57,988 nt of DNA from Microbacteriaceae bacterium (GCA_947455435.1 CANGNZ010000002.1:1-57988), one strand, 5' to 3'; counted from the stretch's first letter, positions 9,134 to 17,258 are shown. Notes: generated from the letters alone by a model not told the origin. Translations and numbers: made by a program.

Positions 9134-9944
9134 CGATGTGCTGGCCGAGGTAACAACAGAAAAGAGCGGTTTCGCGGTCAGTCTGAACAACTTTGAAGGC
9201 CCATTCGACCTTTTGCTCAGCCTAATTTCAAAGCATGAGATGGACATCACCGAAATCTCGCTTTCGAAGGTCACCGACGAATTTATCGCTTACCTCAAAC
9301 AGCTCGATGATGCAGAAGAGTTGGAGCAGGCGTCCGAGTTTTTGGTCATTGCTGCCACGCTTCTTGACTTGAAGATTGCCGGTCTATTGCCCAAGGGTGA
9401 AGTTGTCGATGCCGAAGACGTCGCCTTGCTTGAGGCGCGCGACCTGTTGTTTGCCCGACTGCTTCAATACCGCGCCTTCAAAGAAATATCTTCTTGGTTT
9501 AACACGGCACTTTCGCTCGAGCAAACCAGGGTTGCGCGTGACGTTCGCGTCGAGGAGAGGTTCAGAAACCAAAAGCCTGAGCTGGTCTGGACTCTCACGC
9601 CAGTTGAATTCGCCAAACTCGCTGAGGAGACCCTTACTCCGCGCGAAATACCGAGCGTCGGCCTCACCCACTTGCACGCTTCGAGGGTTTCGATTCGAGA
9701 GCAGGCAACCGCCGTTGTTACCATGCTTAGAACCAAGGGCACTGTGACCTTCTTTGAACTCATTCGCGAGGTCAAGGATCGAGCCGTCGTGGTCGCTCGC
9801 TTTTTGGCTGTGCTTGAGCTTTACCGTTTGGCTGCCCTTAGTTTCGAGCAAGTGACTCCACTTGGTGACCTGACGCTGACCTGGCGAGCCGAAAACTTTG
9901 ATGATGAAAAACTAGCCACTCTAGGAGCTGACTATGACTCTTAA
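9123..9944 (+). CDS. scpA: Segregation and condensation protein A
   Basis: A 273-residue kleisin subunit of the SMC-ScpAB condensin. The N-terminal segment FEGPFDLLLSLISKHEMDI is the family signature that binds the SMC neck. A linker and a C-terminal winged helix (TFFELIREVKDRAVVVARFL) follow. Start is GTG within the last codons of the ParA gene, and scpB begins before its stop, so parA-scpA-scpB are coupled. With XerD upstream this forms a chromosome segregation module. SMC itself is not in the window. Confidence 0.95.
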   Translation: MPRSDVLAEVTTEKSGFAVSLNNFEGPFDLLLSLISKHEMDITEISLSKVTDEFIAYLKQLDDAEELEQASEFLVIAATLLDLKIAGLLPKGEVVDAEDVALLEARDLLFARLLQYRAFKEISSWFNTALSLEQTRVARDVRVEERFRNQKPELVWTLTPVEFAKLAEETLTPREIPSVGLTHLHASRVSIREQATAVVTMLRTKGTVTFFELIREVKDRAVVVARFLAVLELYRLAALSFEQVTPLGDLTLTWRAENFDDEKLATLGADYDS

Positions 9945-10491
9945 TGCACCAGAACAAAAAGATGACCTTAAGGGTGCCGTTGAGGCCATCTTGATGGTCA
10001 CCGACGCTCCGATCTCGCTAGTCGCGCTCGCCACTGCCCTCGAACAGCCGGTCAACATCGTGCGTGACCTTGTCATCGCCCTGCGAGATGAGTACGACAA
10101 CGCTTCGAGGGGTTTCGAGCTGCGTGAGGTTGGTGGAGGCTGGCGCCTTTACGTTCGGGCAGACTACGACTGGGCCGTTCGCATGTTTATGGCAAACGAG
10201 AACCCAACCAAGTTGAGTCAGGCTGCACTTGAGACACTTGCAGTGATTGCATACAAGCAACCAATTTCACGAGGACAGGTTGCCTCGATCCGCGCAGTCA
10301 ACGTTGACTCGGTGGTTCGCACTCTGCTGAGCAGAGGTCTAATCACCGAGCTCTACACAGACTCTGAAACCGGAGCTATTAACTACGGCACGACAGACTT
10401 GATGCTCGAGCTTCTAGGGCTCAACTCGCTCGACGAGCTCCCGCCGGTGAGCCCACATCTGCCAGACGCAAACAGCGACTTCGATGCCTGA
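9934..10491 (+). CDS. scpB: Segregation and condensation protein B
   Basis: A 185-residue winged-helix partner of ScpA. Two winged-helix units are visible, the first from KGAVEAILMVTDAPISLVAL and the second including LSQAALETLAVIAYKQPISRGQ, the best-conserved ScpB segment, followed by RGLI(TE) and YGTTDLMLE. It dimerises and binds ScpA in the condensin complex. It overlaps scpA by 11 nt and rluB by 8 nt. The length is typical for actinobacteria, with a short acidic tail. Confidence 0.95.
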   Translation: MTLNAPEQKDDLKGAVEAILMVTDAPISLVALATALEQPVNIVRDLVIALRDEYDNASRGFELREVGGGWRLYVRADYDWAVRMFMANENPTKLSQAALETLAVIAYKQPISRGQVASIRAVNVDSVVRTLLSRGLITELYTDSETGAINYGTTDLMLELLGLNSLDELPPVSPHLPDANSDFDA

Positions 10492-11254
10492 AGAAACACA
10501 GCTGGTTCGACTCCAGAAGGCCTTGGCTAATGCTGGAGTTGCCTCTCGCCGCGCCTGCGAAGAGTTGATCACCAGGGGAGCAGTAAAAGTTAACGGCAAG
10601 TTGGTCGTTGAACTCGGCACCAAAATCGACCCGACAGCCGACAAGGTCACGGTAAAGGGTGTTCCAGTGGTGCTCGACACCGGCCGCATTTACCTCGCGC
10701 TGAATAAGCCTGCCGGGGTAATCAGTTCAATGAACGACGAAGAGGGCCGGCCAGATCTTTCGCAGTATGTCCTCGACTATGACCGTGTTTACAACGTTGG
10801 TCGCCTCGACGCCGAGACAACGGGCCTATTGTTGCTAACCAATGATGGGGACTTGGCCCACAAGCTGGCTCACCCATCTTTCGGTGTCGAAAAAACCTAT
10901 GTCGCGAGGGTTTCGGGTTCTGTGACTCCTTCGGTTATTCGTGAACTTTTGAACGGGTTTGAACTTGAAGATGGCTTCATCAAGGCAGACGCGGCAAGAA
11001 TCATGGAGGCGCGTCACGAAAGTTCGCTGATCGAAGTGATCCTGCATTCCGGCCGTAACCGAATCGTGCGCAGGATGCTTGATCACGTCGGCCACCCTGT
11101 CACCGGATTGGTTCGAAAGCAGTTCGGGCCAATACACCTGGGAACTCTAAAAGCCGGTGGGGTTCGTGAACTTACTAAACTTGAATTAGGTGCATTGCTA
11201 AAGGCGGCTGATGGCACCGATAAGCCAGTACGTCAGAGACCGAGAAACAAGTGA
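10484..11254 (+). CDS. rluB: RluB/RsuA-type pseudouridine synthase
   Basis: A 256-residue enzyme that isomerises uridine to pseudouridine in large-subunit rRNA. It has an N-terminal S4 domain (LQKALANAGVASRRACEELI) and a catalytic domain with the family motif GRLDAETTGLLLLTND holding the catalytic Asp. The later segment HSGRNRIVRRMLDHVGHPV is typical of the RsuA/RluB subfamily. The link to scpB is seen across Gram-positives. The exact rRNA position is assigned by family only. GTGA overlap with aroH. Confidence 0.92.
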   Translation: MPEETQLVRLQKALANAGVASRRACEELITRGAVKVNGKLVVELGTKIDPTADKVTVKGVPVVLDTGRIYLALNKPAGVISSMNDEEGRPDLSQYVLDYDRVYNVGRLDAETTGLLLLTNDGDLAHKLAHPSFGVEKTYVARVSGSVTPSVIRELLNGFELEDGFIKADAARIMEARHESSLIEVILHSGRNRIVRRMLDHVGHPVTGLVRKQFGPIHLGTLKAGGVRELTKLELGALLKAADGTDKPVRQRPRNK

Positions 11255-11610
11255 TCAGAGCAATCCGCGGCGCCATCCAGCTAGACACCGATGAGCGCGA
11301 GCACCTACTAAAGTCGACAGCAGAGCTTCTTTCGAAGACTTTGCATGCAAACAACATCGACAACTCTGACCTAATTTCGATCATCTTCACAGCCACCCCA
11401 GACATCACCTCGGAGTTTCCGGCGCTCGCCGCTCGCGAACTCGGCCTGGGCGATGTGCCGCTCATGTGTGCTGTCGAAATGGATGTGGCCAGGGCGATGC
11501 CTCGCGTTATTCGACTGATGATCTACGTAAATACCAACATGGCTCGTGGCGAAATTCAGCACGTTTACCTCCGTGGAGCATCGGCTCTTCGCCTGGATCT
11601 AGCCCAGTAA
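11251..11610 (+). CDS. aroH: AroH-type chorismate mutase
   Basis: A 119-residue trimeric-type chorismate mutase that converts chorismate to prephenate for Phe and Tyr synthesis. It aligns well with Bacillus AroH from memory: the N-terminal RAIRGA (active-site Arg), SIIFTATPDITSEFPA, the Glu-containing CAVEMDV, Arg in VIRLMIYVNT, and HVYLRGA with the active-site Tyr. The start is GTG, overlapping rluB by 4 nt. Its stop shares a base with the cmk ATG (TAATG). In streptomycetes a prephenate dehydrogenase gene lies between these two; here it is missing. Confidence 0.93.
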   Translation: MIRAIRGAIQLDTDEREHLLKSTAELLSKTLHANNIDNSDLISIIFTATPDITSEFPALAARELGLGDVPLMCAVEMDVARAMPRVIRLMIYVNTNMARGEIQHVYLRGASALRLDLAQ

Positions 11611-12254
11611 TGGTTGACATCGTCGCAATCGACGGCCCCGCTGGTTCGGGCAAGTCGAGCGTCAGCAAGCAGGTTGCCAGAGACTTGGGCTTTGGTTACC
11701 TAGATACCGGCGCAGCGTATCGAGCATTGGCCTGGGCGGTCGCTGAAGGCGTTGTGAGCAGCGATCCAACCCCAAACCTAGACCAATTCGACTATTCGAT
11801 TTCGCTCGATCCTGACGCCTTCTGGGTGCGGGTTGGCGAGTTTGATGTCACGGCCGCCATTCGCGAACCACGAGTCGCAGAGAATGTGTCAAAGGTTGCT
11901 CAGGTTCAAGAGGTTCGAGCCTTCATGAAACAGCTCACCAGAGACCTGGTTTCTAATTCTGGTTTCGCGGGAGTCGTCGTTGAGGGGCGAGATATCACCA
12001 CCGTTGTCGCACCCGATGCAAAAAATCGCATACTGCTAACTGCAAGTGAAGAAGTTAGACTTAGAAGGCGTTCAGCTGAACTAACACCAGCCCAGGCTGC
12101 CGAAGTAAGCAAGCAAGTATCCGACCGGGATAAAAGCGACGCCAAAGTAGTAGATTTCATGACTCCAGCACCTGGAGTCGTACTCGTAGATACCTCAGAT
12201 CTCAACTTCGAGCAATCGGTTGCCGCCGTGCGTTCGCTAGTTGAGCGAGGCTAA
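11610..12254 (+). CDS. cmk: (d)CMP kinase
   Basis: A 214-residue cytidylate kinase that phosphorylates CMP and dCMP. The P-loop [13 protein letters not shown] follows VDIVAID at the very N-terminus; [12 protein letters not shown] binds the nucleoside and [11 protein letters not shown] is the third signature. A longer in-frame reading from 11466 would run through aroH in another frame, so I reject that extension and start at ATG 11610. The pair cmk-der is conserved across actinobacteria. It is slightly shorter than the E. coli enzyme. Confidence 0.95.
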   Translation: MVDIVAIDGPAGSGKSSVSKQVARDLGFGYLDTGAAYRALAWAVAEGVVSSDPTPNLDQFDYSISLDPDAFWVRVGEFDVTAAIREPRVAENVSKVAQVQEVRAFMKQLTRDLVSNSGFAGVVVEGRDITTVVAPDAKNRILLTASEEVRLRRRSAELTPAQAAEVSKQVSDRDKSDAKVVDFMTPAPGVVLVDTSDLNFEQSVAAVRSLVERG

Positions 12255-12261
12255 GGAAACC

Positions 12262-13776
12262 ATGTCAGACCAGGAATTTGAGTTCGATGAGCCCGTCGAG
12301 CCTACGTTTGTTGCCCGCCTAGCGGACCTCAACGACGGCGTCGAAGAGGACGAACGCGCTCGCGCACTGCGAGCAGGCCTCGATGACTATGAGCTCGAAG
12401 AAGAAGACCTAGAGGTTCTCTCGGGCGAACTCGTAGCCGAAGGCGGCCCTACCTACCTCCCGGCACTACCGGTTTTGGCAATCGTTGGTCGCCCAAATGT
12501 GGGTAAGTCTGCACTCGTGAACCGAATCCTTGGTCGACGCGAAGCCGTTGTAGAAGACAAGCCCGGTGTCACTCGCGACCGTGTTTCTTATAAGGCTGAC
12601 TGGAATGGGCGCAAGTTCACCCTTGTCGACACCGGCGGTTGGGAGCCAAACGCCAAAGGCATCGACGCCTCGGTTGCAATGCAGGCCGAGATCGCAGTTG
12701 AGCTCGCAGACGCCGTTCTTTTTGTTGTCGACGCCATGGTTGGCGCAACCTCGACAGACGAACGTGTAGTCAAGATGCTCCGCGCGAGCGGTAAGCCGGT
12801 GATTTTGGCCGGTAACAAGATTGATGATGCTAGGCAAGAGCCAGAGGTTGCCGCACTTTGGTCGCTAGGTCTCGGTGAGCCAATGCCGGTTTCGGCACTT
12901 CACGGTCGAGGCGTTGCGGATATGCTCGACGCCTGCATGAAGGTTTTGCCTGCTGTTTCAGCGGTTGCCAAAGAAGAGTTTGGTGGCCCACGCCGAGTCG
13001 CATTGATCGGTCGACCAAACGTAGGCAAGTCCAGTCTTCTGAACAAAGCCGTTGGTTCTGAGCGTGCGGTCGTCAATGACCTTGCCGGTACCACTCGCGA
13101 CCCGATCGACGAGCAGGTTGAACTTGCTGGCAAGATTTGGCGATTTGTTGACACCGCTGGTATTCGTCGCCGCGTGCACCTGCAGCAGGGAGCAGACTTT
13201 TACGCCTCCCTTCGCACCGCCGCCGCTCTAGAGCGCGCCGAAGTGGCTGTTGTGCTCTTCGATGTCACTCAGCCAATAAGCGAAGCAGACATTCGCATCG
13301 TCGACATGGTTCTCGAATCCGGTCGCGCGCTAGTCCTAGCGTTCAACAAGTGGGACCAGCTCGAAGACGAGCGTCGTCGCTACCTTGAACGTGAGATTGA
13401 GACCGACCTCGCACACGTCGACTGGGCGCCACGCGTCAACATTTCGGCCAAGACGGGTCGCCACCTAGAAAAGCTTGTGCCGGCTCTCGAAGTGGCCCTC
13501 GACTCGTGGGATCAGCGAATTCCTACCGGAAAGTTCAACGCATTCTTGCAAGAACTGTCGATGGAGACCCCGCACCCGGTTCGCGGTGGCAAGCAGCCTC
13601 GAATCTTGTTTGGTACGCAGGCCTCGGTTCGCCCGCCAAAGTTTGTTCTCTTCACCACTGGATTCCTCGAAGAGGGTTATCGTCGCTTCATCACGCGCAA
13701 GCTTCGCGAAACCTACGGTTTCGAAGGAACGCCGGTTGAAATCGGCATGCGTGTGCGCGAAAAGCGCAAGCGCTAA
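12262..13776 (+). CDS. der: Ribosome assembly GTPase Der
   Basis: A 504-residue double GTPase needed for 50S subunit assembly. It has two G domains, each with a P-loop ([12 protein letters not shown] near residue 75 and [13 protein letters not shown] near residue 250), DTGGW/DTAGI G3 motifs and NKxD (GNKID, FNKWD) G4 motifs, then a C-terminal KH-like domain ending in a basic tail. About 70 acidic residues precede the first G domain, an extension usual in actinobacteria. I chose ATG 12262 with AAGGA at 12253-12257 rather than TTG 12241, which lies inside cmk. Confidence 0.96.
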   Translation: MSDQEFEFDEPVEPTFVARLADLNDGVEEDERARALRAGLDDYELEEEDLEVLSGELVAEGGPTYLPALPVLAIVGRPNVGKSALVNRILGRREAVVEDKPGVTRDRVSYKADWNGRKFTLVDTGGWEPNAKGIDASVAMQAEIAVELADAVLFVVDAMVGATSTDERVVKMLRASGKPVILAGNKIDDARQEPEVAALWSLGLGEPMPVSALHGRGVADMLDACMKVLPAVSAVAKEEFGGPRRVALIGRPNVGKSSLLNKAVGSERAVVNDLAGTTRDPIDEQVELAGKIWRFVDTAGIRRRVHLQQGADFYASLRTAAALERAEVAVVLFDVTQPISEADIRIVDMVLESGRALVLAFNKWDQLEDERRRYLEREIETDLAHVDWAPRVNISAKTGRHLEKLVPALEVALDSWDQRIPTGKFNAFLQELSMETPHPVRGGKQPRILFGTQASVRPPKFVLFTTGFLEEGYRRFITRKLRETYGFEGTPVEIGMRVREKRKR

Positions 13777-13779
13777 ACT
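13774..13779 (+). promoter_or_regulatory. Candidate -10 element (TAAACT) for tRNA-Pro
   Basis: TAAACT overlaps the der stop codon and lies 21 nt before the mature tRNA 5' end. Initiation would be near 13786, just before the leader hairpin. No good -35 box is visible in the end of der. Confidence 0.4.
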
Positions 13780-13786
13780 AGCTTTT

Positions 13787-13805
13787 GCCCGTTGGGGCAA
13801 CGGGC
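13787..13805 (+). other. Perfect hairpin spanning the tRNA-Pro 5' end
   Basis: GCCCGTT (13787-13793), loop GGGGC and AACGGGC (13799-13805) form a perfect 7-bp stem. The last five bases of its 3' arm (13801-13805) are the first five bases of the tRNA acceptor strand. The leader arm therefore duplicates the tRNA's own 3' acceptor sequence GCCCG and could compete for it in the precursor. Confidence 0.6.
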
Positions 13806-13877
13806 TATAGCGCAGCTTGGTAGCGCACTTGTCTGGGGGACAAGGGGTCGTGGGTTCAAATCCCGCTAGCCCGACCA
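13801..13877 (+). tRNA. tRNA-Pro (GGG anticodon)
   Basis: A complete cloverleaf can be drawn. The acceptor stem is CGGGCTA with TAGCCCG, the D stem GCGC/GCGC, the anticodon stem CTTGT/ACAAG with loop CTGGGGG (anticodon GGG at its positions 34-36), and the T stem GTGGG/CCCGC with loop TTCAAAT. Discriminator A and an encoded CCA follow. It reads CCC and CCU proline codons. It sits between der and pgsA. Confidence 0.96.
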
Positions 13878-13882
13878 AGGCA

Positions 13883-13888
13883 TAAACT
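13883..13888 (+). promoter_or_regulatory. -10 element (TAAACT) for a probably leaderless pgsA mRNA
   Basis: TAAACT ends 6 nt before the pgsA ATG at 13895. No Shine-Dalgarno sequence fits in between. A transcript starting 6-7 nt after the -10 would begin at the ATG itself. Confidence 0.6.
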
Positions 13889-13894
13889 TGTGGC

Positions 13895-14479
13895 ATGCAG
13901 ACTTCGACCAATTCGAGACCAGAGTGGTTGAACCTGCCAAACTCTCTGAGTTTCTTGCGGATCCTCTTGGTTCCTGTTTTTCTCTGGCTTATCGTGGCAA
14001 ACCACACTTGGTGGGCGATTGGCGTCCTGGCTTTTTCTAGCATCACCGACTACCTCGATGGCTTCCTTGCACGACGCTGGAACCAGCAGACAAGACTTGG
14101 CCAACTGCTAGATCCTGCAGCCGACCGCCTCTACATTTTTGCCACACTCCTAGGGCTAACTTTGGTGGGCTATGTACCTGCTTGGTTGTTTTGGGTAATT
14201 CTGGCTCGCGAGCTTGTTTTGATCCCGACCATGCCAATGCTTGCAGCCAAGGGTTACGGCCCACTCCCGGTTCATTTCTTAGGTAAGGCGGGCACCTTCT
14301 GCCTCCTTTACGCGTTCCCTCTTTTGTTGATTGCCAAGGTCTTCACCGACATTAGTTTTGTGGTCTTGCCGCTGGCTTGGGCGTTTGCGCTTTGGGGCAT
14401 CGGGCTCTACTGGTGGTCTGCGGTTTTGTACTACGCCCAAGTTTTTTCAGTGATAAAGGGGACCCCCAAAAACCACTAG
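13895..14479 (+). CDS. CDP-alcohol phosphatidyltransferase (PgsA family)
   Basis: A 194-residue integral membrane enzyme that transfers phosphatidyl from CDP-diacylglycerol to an alcohol. The CDP-OH motif D-x2-DG-x2-AR-x8-G-x3-D-x3-D is complete, beginning at DYLDGFLARR and ending at QLLDPAADR. Five or six hydrophobic helices surround it. Its place before garA and the MerR genes matches mycobacterial pgsA2 (Rv1822, from memory), whose acceptor is less certain than that of the main phosphatidylglycerophosphate synthase. I therefore leave the symbol open between PgsA and a cardiolipin or inositol-phosphate type enzyme. Confidence 0.88.
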   Translation: MQTSTNSRPEWLNLPNSLSFLRILLVPVFLWLIVANHTWWAIGVLAFSSITDYLDGFLARRWNQQTRLGQLLDPAADRLYIFATLLGLTLVGYVPAWLFWVILARELVLIPTMPMLAAKGYGPLPVHFLGKAGTFCLLYAFPLLLIAKVFTDISFVVLPLAWAFALWGIGLYWWSAVLYYAQVFSVIKGTPKNH

Positions 14480-14501
14480 GCTAGGGGTTTAGAGGAGCAG
14501 C

Positions 14502-14918
14502 ATGGCAGACAAATTCAACGACCCAACTCAGCGGTTTCCGGACGACCTGATCGTCAACCCGCAGGATGGCCTGAATGCCGAAGAGGTTGCCGCCATAAAT
14601 GCGTTGCCGAGCGGTTCTGCACTTCTAGTGGTTAAGCGCGGTGCTGCAGACGGTGCCCGATTCCTTCTTGACACCGACCTGAGCAAGGCTGGGCGCCACC
14701 CAAATGCCGACATCTTTTTGGACGACGTGACCGTTTCTCGCAAACACGCAGAGTTCATTCGAACCGGGCGAATCTTTGAGGTACGTGACCAGGCCTCGCT
14801 GAACGGAACTTACTTGAACGGTGTTCGCATCGATTCGGCTGGTTTGAGTAACGGTGACGAAGTGCAGATTGGCAAATTCAAGCTGACTTTCTACTCGTCA
14901 CCGGCAGACAAGATCTAA
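14502..14918 (+). CDS. garA: FHA-domain protein, GarA/OdhI type
   Basis: A 138-residue cytosolic FHA protein. After an acidic N-terminal tail comes SGSALLVVKRG, then the FHA core with GRHPNADIFLDD, VSRKHAEF (the phospho-Thr binding Arg, Ser and His) and SLNGTYLNG. GarA/OdhI binds and inhibits 2-oxoglutarate dehydrogenase and adjusts glutamate dehydrogenase when its N-terminal tail is unphosphorylated. In mycobacteria the tail has two adjacent Thr. Here the aligned segment is DPTQRF with a single Thr9. Ribosome binding site GAGGAG is upstream; TAGGCT at the pgsA stop (14477-14482) could be its own -10. Confidence 0.92.
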   Translation: MADKFNDPTQRFPDDLIVNPQDGLNAEEVAAINALPSGSALLVVKRGAADGARFLLDTDLSKAGRHPNADIFLDDVTVSRKHAEFIRTGRIFEVRDQASLNGTYLNGVRIDSAGLSNGDEVQIGKFKLTFYSSPADKI

Positions 14919-14920
14919 GA

Positions 14921-15613
14921 ATGGCCCAGGCTAAACCGACCCAGATTTCTGCCGCGAGAGCCAACAGGCTTTACTCGATTGGTCAGGTGCACATTGCCCT
15001 GAAGGCTCAGTTCGCCGACCTGACTCTCTCAAAACTTCGATTCCTAGAAGAACAAGGGCTGGTAACTCCGGTTCGTACACCCTCGGGCTACCGTAAATTT
15101 TCTGACGCAGACATCGATCGCCTGCGCATCATCCTTGAACTACAACGCGACCAATACCTGCCACTCAAGGTGATTCGTGAATACCTAGAAGATCTCGACA
15201 ACGGCCGAAACCCTAAGGCGCCGGCAGCCTCGTCGCCAGCAAAGGCAGACCCGCGCAAGCGATTCACGCTCGCAGAGATGGTTGCTCAGGTGGGCATCTC
15301 GGCTGAGGCCGTCCTGGAGGCTCAAGAGGTTGGCATCATGGGAGCCGAACCGTTCACCGTAACTGACATGGTGGTTGCTGGTTCGCTTGCTGAACTTAAG
15401 CGCTACGGCATCAATGCCAGGCATCTAAAGGGAACTAAAGCGGCCATCGATCGAGATCTTGGAATCATCGAGGGCATCATCGCCGGCGTTTTGAAGAAGA
15501 ACGAACCGGCTAGCAGGTCAGTTGCAGCAGATCACGCCAACAACATGGCGAACCAGTTTTCTACCATTCGCGAGGCGCTAATCGCCTCAGTTTTGAGCAA
15601 AATCGACTCTTAG
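14921..15613 (+). CDS. ftsR: MerR-family regulator FtsR (Rv1828 type)
   Basis: A 230-residue regulator with an N-terminal MerR winged helix (YSIGQVHIALKAQF..., LSKLRFLEEQGLVTPVRTPS, GYRKFSDADIDRL) and a long C-terminal helical domain containing FTLAEMVAQVGISAEAVLEA. It has no metal-binding Cys cluster. The layout and the neighbour garA match mycobacterial Rv1828 and Corynebacterium FtsR, which was reported to activate ftsZ transcription. ftsZ itself is about 31 kb downstream in this window, with an inverted repeat in its leader. The garA-ftsR gap is only 2 nt, so they are cotranscribed. The symbol is by synteny and family resemblance. Confidence 0.85.
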   Translation: MAQAKPTQISAARANRLYSIGQVHIALKAQFADLTLSKLRFLEEQGLVTPVRTPSGYRKFSDADIDRLRIILELQRDQYLPLKVIREYLEDLDNGRNPKAPAASSPAKADPRKRFTLAEMVAQVGISAEAVLEAQEVGIMGAEPFTVTDMVVAGSLAELKRYGINARHLKGTKAAIDRDLGIIEGIIAGVLKKNEPASRSVAADHANNMANQFSTIREALIASVLSKIDS

Positions 15614-15655
15614 TCGATAAACCGACACGCCGAAGATATTAATTAACAGAGCAGA

Positions 15656-15672
15656 TTAACCAAGAGGGTTAA
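15656..15672. promoter_or_regulatory. Perfect inverted repeat TTAACC-N5-GGTTAA
   Basis: A perfect 6-5-6 dyad, centred about 46 nt before the second MerR gene, in an AT-rich 96-nt gap that also contains TTAATTAA. This is a plausible operator for one of the two flanking MerR regulators. The ribosome binding site AAGGGA of the downstream gene is separate (near 15697). Confidence 0.5.
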
Positions 15673-15709
15673 GAATTAAACCTGTACTTGAACGTTAAGG
15701 GAGTTACTG

Positions 15710-16258
15710 ATGGTTGAAAACACCAATGCAGACGACTCGCTTAACTATGCTCAGGACATGCTTTTCACCGACGGTCTGCCAACCGTAGACCCGAAGGTGG
15801 GCTACCGGGGTATCCCTGCAGCGGGAGCAGCGGGTATCTCATACCGTCAGCTCGACTACTGGGATCGCACCGGTCTGGTTCAGCCAAGCGTTCGCGGTGC
15901 CGCAGGTTCTGGTTCGCAACGTCTCTACGCATTTCGCGACGTCCTAGTTCTAAAGCTTGTCAAGCGCCTGCTAGACACCGGTGTTTCGCTTCAGCAGATC
16001 CGTCTTGCGGTAGAGCAACTACGCGCTGCTGGTATCAACGACCTAGCTCGCATCACGCTGATGTCTGACGGCGCAAGTGTTTACCTATGCACCACCGAAG
16101 ACGAAGTTATCGACCTGGTCGGTCGCGGGCAGGGAGTCTTTGGTATCGCAGTTGGTCGCGTGCTTCGAGAAGTTGAGGCCACGCTGGTCAATATGACCCC
16201 TAGCAGCCTCGATGACATCGATGAGCTTTCAGCTCGTCGCAGCCGCAAGGCCGTCTAA
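15710..16258 (+). CDS. MerR-family regulator (Rv1830/ResR type)
   Basis: A 182-residue MerR-type regulator. The winged helix includes GISYRQLDYWDRTGLVQPS and GSQRLYAFRDVLVLKLVKRLLD, followed by a helical segment and a C-terminal domain (DGASVYLCTTEDEVIDLVGRG). In M. tuberculosis the equivalent gene Rv1830 (ResR/McdR) controls growth and division timing. There a DUF151 nuclease gene (Rv1829) lies between the two MerR genes; here only a 96-nt regulatory gap remains. It converges with the next ParA gene, sharing CTAA at the stops. Function is by synteny and family. Confidence 0.83.
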   Translation: MVENTNADDSLNYAQDMLFTDGLPTVDPKVGYRGIPAAGAAGISYRQLDYWDRTGLVQPSVRGAAGSGSQRLYAFRDVLVLKLVKRLLDTGVSLQQIRLAVEQLRAAGINDLARITLMSDGASVYLCTTEDEVIDLVGRGQGVFGIAVGRVLREVEATLVNMTPSSLDDIDELSARRSRKAV

Positions 16259-17190
16259 AGCCCTAGCGCTTCTTCTGGCGAATGTTCTTCGCCGTCGAGT
16301 AACTCTTGCGACTCAAGTTCCAAAACCTGATCGAGTGATTGCCCACGCATGATTCGGGTAACTCGTTGCGCTTTTCGCTCGGCTCTGGTTGGGCGGCGAA
16401 CAGGTTGATTCGCAAACGATTCGAGTGCAAAGTCGAGCACGTCGTCGAATTGAGCGGCAATCTCCTGAGAGTTTTGACCGGGCCAAGAGTGAATGGCCCT
16501 TGCCGAGCCAGTTGCCTGCTGAATCGAAGAACGTTCCTCAATCTGGGTTGGTATCACCAATTCGCCGTAGCGTTCGCGAATTTCATTCACCCGAAACTCG
16601 TTCTCTGGTGCGGCTGGCTTTAGTCGGTTAATGAGGATCCCAAGAACACCGAGTCGGGGGGTCAAGCCCTTTCGAAGTTCTTCAACAGCGTGGATGGTTC
16701 GGTCGGTTGCAACAACCGAGAAGAGCGAAGGCTCCGAAACAATCAGCACGCGGTCGCTGGCAACCCACGCGGTTCGGGTGAGTCCGTTGATCGACGGGGG
16801 AGTGTCGATGATGACAAGGTCGTAATCGCGCTCAACCTTGGTAAGCGCGGTTTCGAGTCGCCAAACTTCCCCGAGAGTCGGGTAAGGGTTATCGTGCCCC
16901 TGTGAACGCGGCGAGCCAACCATGACATCGATGACTCCGGACTGATTTTTACCCCAGCTAGAGGTTACGATTGCTCTATGCACAATGTTGTGCCGGGGGG
17001 ACTGCAAGACATCAGCAGTAGTCTCGCCGAACTCCCCAATGGCACCCAAGCCGGTAGTGGCATCACACTGTGTATCCAGGTCAATCACGAGAGTGCGAAG
17101 ACCGCGTGAAAACGCAGCGGAAGCCAACCCTAAGGCCACCGTGGTCTTGCCTACGCCCCCTTTGAGGGAGCTGACGCTGAGAACATGCAC
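16255..17190 (-). CDS. ParA-family ATPase, orphan
   Basis: A 311-residue deviant Walker ATPase. Walker A is SSLKGGVGKTTVALGLASAAF, then the A' motif VIDLDTQCDATTGLG and Walker B LVIIDTPPSING. About 60 polar residues (RRPTRAERKAQRVTRI...) follow the ATPase core. There is no adjacent parB and no recognisable cargo gene. It may place a protein or DNA region in the cell, but the partner is unknown. The GTG start is the first codon consistent with the fold and is preceded by TAGCCT ending 6 nt upstream. It converges with the MerR gene and diverges from pyc. Confidence 0.88.
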   Translation of the reverse strand: MHVLSVSSLKGGVGKTTVALGLASAAFSRGLRTLVIDLDTQCDATTGLGAIGEFGETTADVLQSPRHNIVHRAIVTSSWGKNQSGVIDVMVGSPRSQGHDNPYPTLGEVWRLETALTKVERDYDLVIIDTPPSINGLTRTAWVASDRVLIVSEPSLFSVVATDRTIHAVEELRKGLTPRLGVLGILINRLKPAAPENEFRVNEIRERYGELVIPTQIEERSSIQQATGSARAIHSWPGQNSQEIAAQFDDVLDFALESFANQPVRRPTRAERKAQRVTRIMRGQSLDQVLELESQELLDGEEHSPEEALGL

Positions 17191-17196
17191 GCTAAT

Positions 17197-17202
17197 AGGC
17201 TA
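17197..17202 (-). promoter_or_regulatory. -10 element (TAGCCT) for the orphan parA, probably leaderless
   Basis: On the minus strand TAGCCT ends 6 nt before the GTG start. A TTTACG lies 17 nt further upstream and could be a weak -35. An AGAAAGG is too far from the GTG to serve as ribosome binding site. Confidence 0.5.
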
Positions 17203-17258
17203 CCTTTCTCTTGAGAAGCCGTAAAACGCAATGTTCGCTCAATGACACTTAGGACGCG

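Noticed and set aside
11466-11609. N-terminal extension of the CMP kinase
   Set aside because: It reads through aroH out of frame; the P-loop fold starts at ATG 11610.
13465-14046. A 193-codon minus-strand frame across der, tRNA-Pro and pgsA
   Set aside because: Its middle part (GFEPTTPCPPDKCATKLRYS) is the antisense translation of the tRNA, a well-known spurious protein; the rest is antisense to der.
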